Of a DNA stretch of 64,000 nt, positions 62,167 to 64,000 are shown piece by piece (within the stretch, counting starts at the first letter, position 1; every line of letters starts with the position of its first letter). The translations under genes were made by a program, and so were the position numbers. Source of the DNA: Butyricicoccus intestinisimiae (lineage in GTDB: Bacteria > Bacillota > Clostridia > Oscillospirales > Butyricicoccaceae); NCBI RefSeq assembly GCF_018918345.1, contig NZ_JAHLQI010000006.1:1-64000 (forward strand). Reading direction: 5' to 3'. The notes under the pieces are model-generated. The model ran no database searches, was not told the DNA's origin, and saw only the letters and a program-made list of their open reading frames with translations.

Positions 62167-63624
62167 ATGGAATTGTATCAGAAGACAGCAGCCGAGCTCT
62201 CGGCAATGCTGAAAAATAAAGAAGTCAGCTCGGTAGAGCTGACCAAGGCTGCGTTTGCAAGAACTGCCGCTGTAGAGGACAAAGTCGGCGCATACATCAC
62301 GCTGACCGAGGAGCACGCACTGGAGACGGCAGCAGCGATTGACGCCAAGCGCGCCGCAGGCGAGGAGCTGGCTCCGCTGGCAGGTGTGCCGGTGTCCGTA
62401 AAGGATAACATCTGCACCAAGGGCATTCGCACCACCTGTGCTTCCCGTATGCTGGAAAACTTCCAGCCGCCATACAATGCAACGGTGATGAACCGCCTGC
62501 ACGATGCCGGTCTGGTCATGACGGGCAAGACCAATCTGGACGAGTTTGCAATGGGCTCTTCCTGTGAGAATTCTGCGCTGCAAAAGACGCACAATCCGCA
62601 CAATCTGGAGCGTGTAACCGGCGGCTCTTCCGGCGGCGCAGCAGCTTCTGTCGCAGCCGGTGAAGTTTCCATCGCACTGGGTTCTGATACCGGCGGCTCC
62701 ATCCGTCAGCCGGCATCCTTCTGCGGCGTTGTTGGTCTCAAGCCGACTTACGGCACGGTTTCCCGTTACGGTCTGGTTGCATTTGCATCTTCTTTGGATC
62801 AGATCGGCCCGTTCGCCCGCAGCGTAGAGGACGCCGCACTGCTGACAGACGTGCTGCGCGGCTATGACAAGATGGATTCCACCAGCTATCCGCGCGAATA
62901 TGACAGCCTGCACGCCGGCATGAATGCGGACATCAAGGGCATGAAGATTGGTCTGCCGAAGGAATATTTTGGTGAAGGCATCTCGGAAGAGGTCAGCAAG
63001 GCGGTTCTGGCTGCCGCAGAGACCTATAAGCAGCTGGGCGCAGAAGTCGTAGAGATTTCTCTGCCGCTGTCCAAGTATGCCCTGCCGATTTATTACATTC
63101 TGTCCTCCGCAGAGGCTTCGTCCAATCTGGCACGATTTGACGGTGTCAAGTACGGCTATCGCGCAGAAAAGTTTGACGGCATCATTGATCTGTACGTCAA
63201 GTCGAGAAGTGAAGCATTTGGTCAGGAAGTACAGCGCCGCATCATGCTGGGCACTTACGTGCTGTCCTCCGGCTACTATGATGCGTACTACAAGAAGGCA
63301 CGTGCCGCACAGCGCGCCATCCGTGCCGACTACAACAAGGCATTCGAGCAGGTAGACGTCATTATGACGCCGGTAGCACCGACCACCGCATACAAGATTG
63401 GAGAAAAGACCTCTGATCCGCTGCAGATGTACATGGGCGATATTTGCACGGTTTCCGTCAACATCGCAGGTCTTCCGGCAATGGTACAGCCGTGTGGCTT
63501 CGATGCGAACAAGCTGCCGATTGGCATGCAGCTGATTGGTCCGCGCTTTGGCGAGCAGAAGCTCATCAATGCCGGTCTTGCCTATGAGAAGGCGTCCGGT
63601 CTGTCCAACATCGTGGCACTGTAA
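62167..63624 (+). CDS. gatA: Aspartyl/glutamyl-tRNA amidotransferase subunit A
   Basis: GatA releases ammonia from glutamine. The 485-residue amidase-signature protein has the Lys of SVKDNICTKG, the serine-rich GGSSGGAAASVAAGEV, and GSDTGGSIRQPASFCGVVGLKPTYG carrying the catalytic Ser-cisSer pair. Length is standard. AAGGGAGG precedes the ATG. Confidence 0.97.
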   Translation: MELYQKTAAELSAMLKNKEVSSVELTKAAFARTAAVEDKVGAYITLTEEHALETAAAIDAKRAAGEELAPLAGVPVSVKDNICTKGIRTTCASRMLENFQPPYNATVMNRLHDAGLVMTGKTNLDEFAMGSSCENSALQKTHNPHNLERVTGGSSGGAAASVAAGEVSIALGSDTGGSIRQPASFCGVVGLKPTYGTVSRYGLVAFASSLDQIGPFARSVEDAALLTDVLRGYDKMDSTSYPREYDSLHAGMNADIKGMKIGLPKEYFGEGISEEVSKAVLAAAETYKQLGAEVVEISLPLSKYALPIYYILSSAEASSNLARFDGVKYGYRAEKFDGIIDLYVKSRSEAFGQEVQRRIMLGTYVLSSGYYDAYYKKARAAQRAIRADYNKAFEQVDVIMTPVAPTTAYKIGEKTSDPLQMYMGDICTVSVNIAGLPAMVQPCGFDANKLPIGMQLIGPRFGEQKLINAGLAYEKASGLSNIVAL

Positions 63625-63639
63625 GGGAGGAATCGTATC

Positions 63640-64000
63640 ATGAATTATGAAGCAGTCATCGGTTTGGAAGTCCATGCCGAGCTTTCTACAAAGACCAAGA
63701 TTTTCTGTGGATGCAGCACGGCATTCGGCGCAGAGATTAACACCCATGTTTGCCCGGTTTGCACGGGTCAGCCGGGTGCTCTGCCGGTTCTGAACAAGCA
63801 GGTCGTGCATTATGCGGCAAAGATGGGTCTGGCTACCCATTGTACGGTAAACCAGCTGTGCAAGTCTGACCGCAAGAACTATTTCTATCCGGATCTGCCG
63901 AAGGCATACCAGATTTCGCAGTTCGATGTGCCGATTTGCGAAAACGGCTATGTTGATTTTGAAGTAAACGGCGAGCCGAAGCGCGTTCGCTTTGAGCGCA
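63640..64000 (+). CDS. gatB: Aspartyl/glutamyl-tRNA amidotransferase subunit B (cut by window end)
   Basis: GatB activates and amidates the tRNA-bound glutamate. Only the first 120 residues are inside the window: [41 protein letters not shown] with the metal cysteines, and [20 protein letters not shown]. These are the hallmark N-terminal blocks. GGGAGG precedes the ATG. The remaining three quarters lie beyond 64000. Confidence 0.96.
   Translation, partial: MNYEAVIGLEVHAELSTKTKIFCGCSTAFGAEINTHVCPVCTGQPGALPVLNKQVVHYAAKMGLATHCTVNQLCKSDRKNYFYPDLPKAYQISQFDVPICENGYVDFEVNGEPKRVRFER

Overview
The window looks like a chromosomal segment of a strictly anaerobic, endospore-forming, butyrate-producing clostridium, best matched to the Butyricicoccus/Agathobaculum neighbourhood. 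This rests on gene content, not on a search. It has a butyryl-CoA:acetate CoA-transferase, a class III ribonucleotide reductase, a SCIFF peptide with its radical SAM maturase, an IspH-S1 fusion, sporulation genes (GerW, YunB, a SpoIIM-like protein, DacF), and strong Shine-Dalgarno sites. Almost everything is ordinary core genome. I saw no transposases, integrases, phage genes, tRNAs or CRISPR arrays.

Layout. 0-2.8 kb: 5S rRNA, a YcxB-like membrane protein, proC and a glycolipid glucosyltransferase. 2.8-6.7 kb: minus-strand thiamine (thiazole) operon thiS-thiF-thiG-thiH-thiE/tenI behind a TPP riboswitch. 6.8-10.8 kb: aldose epimerase-like protein, PEBP protein, then yajC, a TIGR04086-type membrane protein, the SCIFF precursor and its maturase. 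10.9-15.8 kb: truncated ProC-like protein, SpoIIM-like protein, RlmA, YihY, FMN reductase, an HPr-like protein and an unknown protein. 16-18.3 kb: a pyruvyltransferase-glycosyltransferase fusion. 18.4-26.3 kb: a 6S-like RNA followed by purE-C-F-M-N-O-V-D. 26.9-30.2 kb: copper operon csoR-HMA-copA. 30.3-34.8 kb: small unknown protein, DUF11 protein, AEC transporter, thiM-thiE-HAD. 34.8-38.6 kb: NrdR-box leader, nrdD in two pieces, nrdG, then a candidate non-coding RNA. 38.6-47.8 kb: CoA-transferase with a candidate Rex site, EamA transporter, M20 hydrolase, NUDIX, bioY with a BirA box, prfC with a structured leader, ArsC/Spx-like protein, FkbM methyltransferase and HIT protein. 47.9-53.7 kb: M50 protease, scpA-scpB, DUF2953, gerW, dacF, flavodoxin-like protein, rluB. 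53.7-64 kb: RpiR regulator, BaiN-type flavoprotein, cmk, plsC, ispH-rpsA, yunB, ligA, gatC-gatA-gatB (cut by the window end).

Themes. Several enzymes are packaged unusually. The glycyl-radical domain of NrdD is a separate 66-residue protein. CopZ is fused to CopA, and S1 to IspH, each with an internal Shine-Dalgarno site that could also release the downstream part. CsaB is fused to a glycosyltransferase. The last two purine steps use separate PurO-type cyclohydrolase and AICAR formyltransferase proteins instead of bifunctional PurH. Regulation can be read directly for thiamine (TPP riboswitch), copper (CsoR palindromes), deoxynucleotides (paired NrdR boxes), biotin (BirA box) and possibly redox (Rex-like site). 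Two structured RNA candidates, after nrdG and upstream of prfC, are not assigned to any family I recognise.
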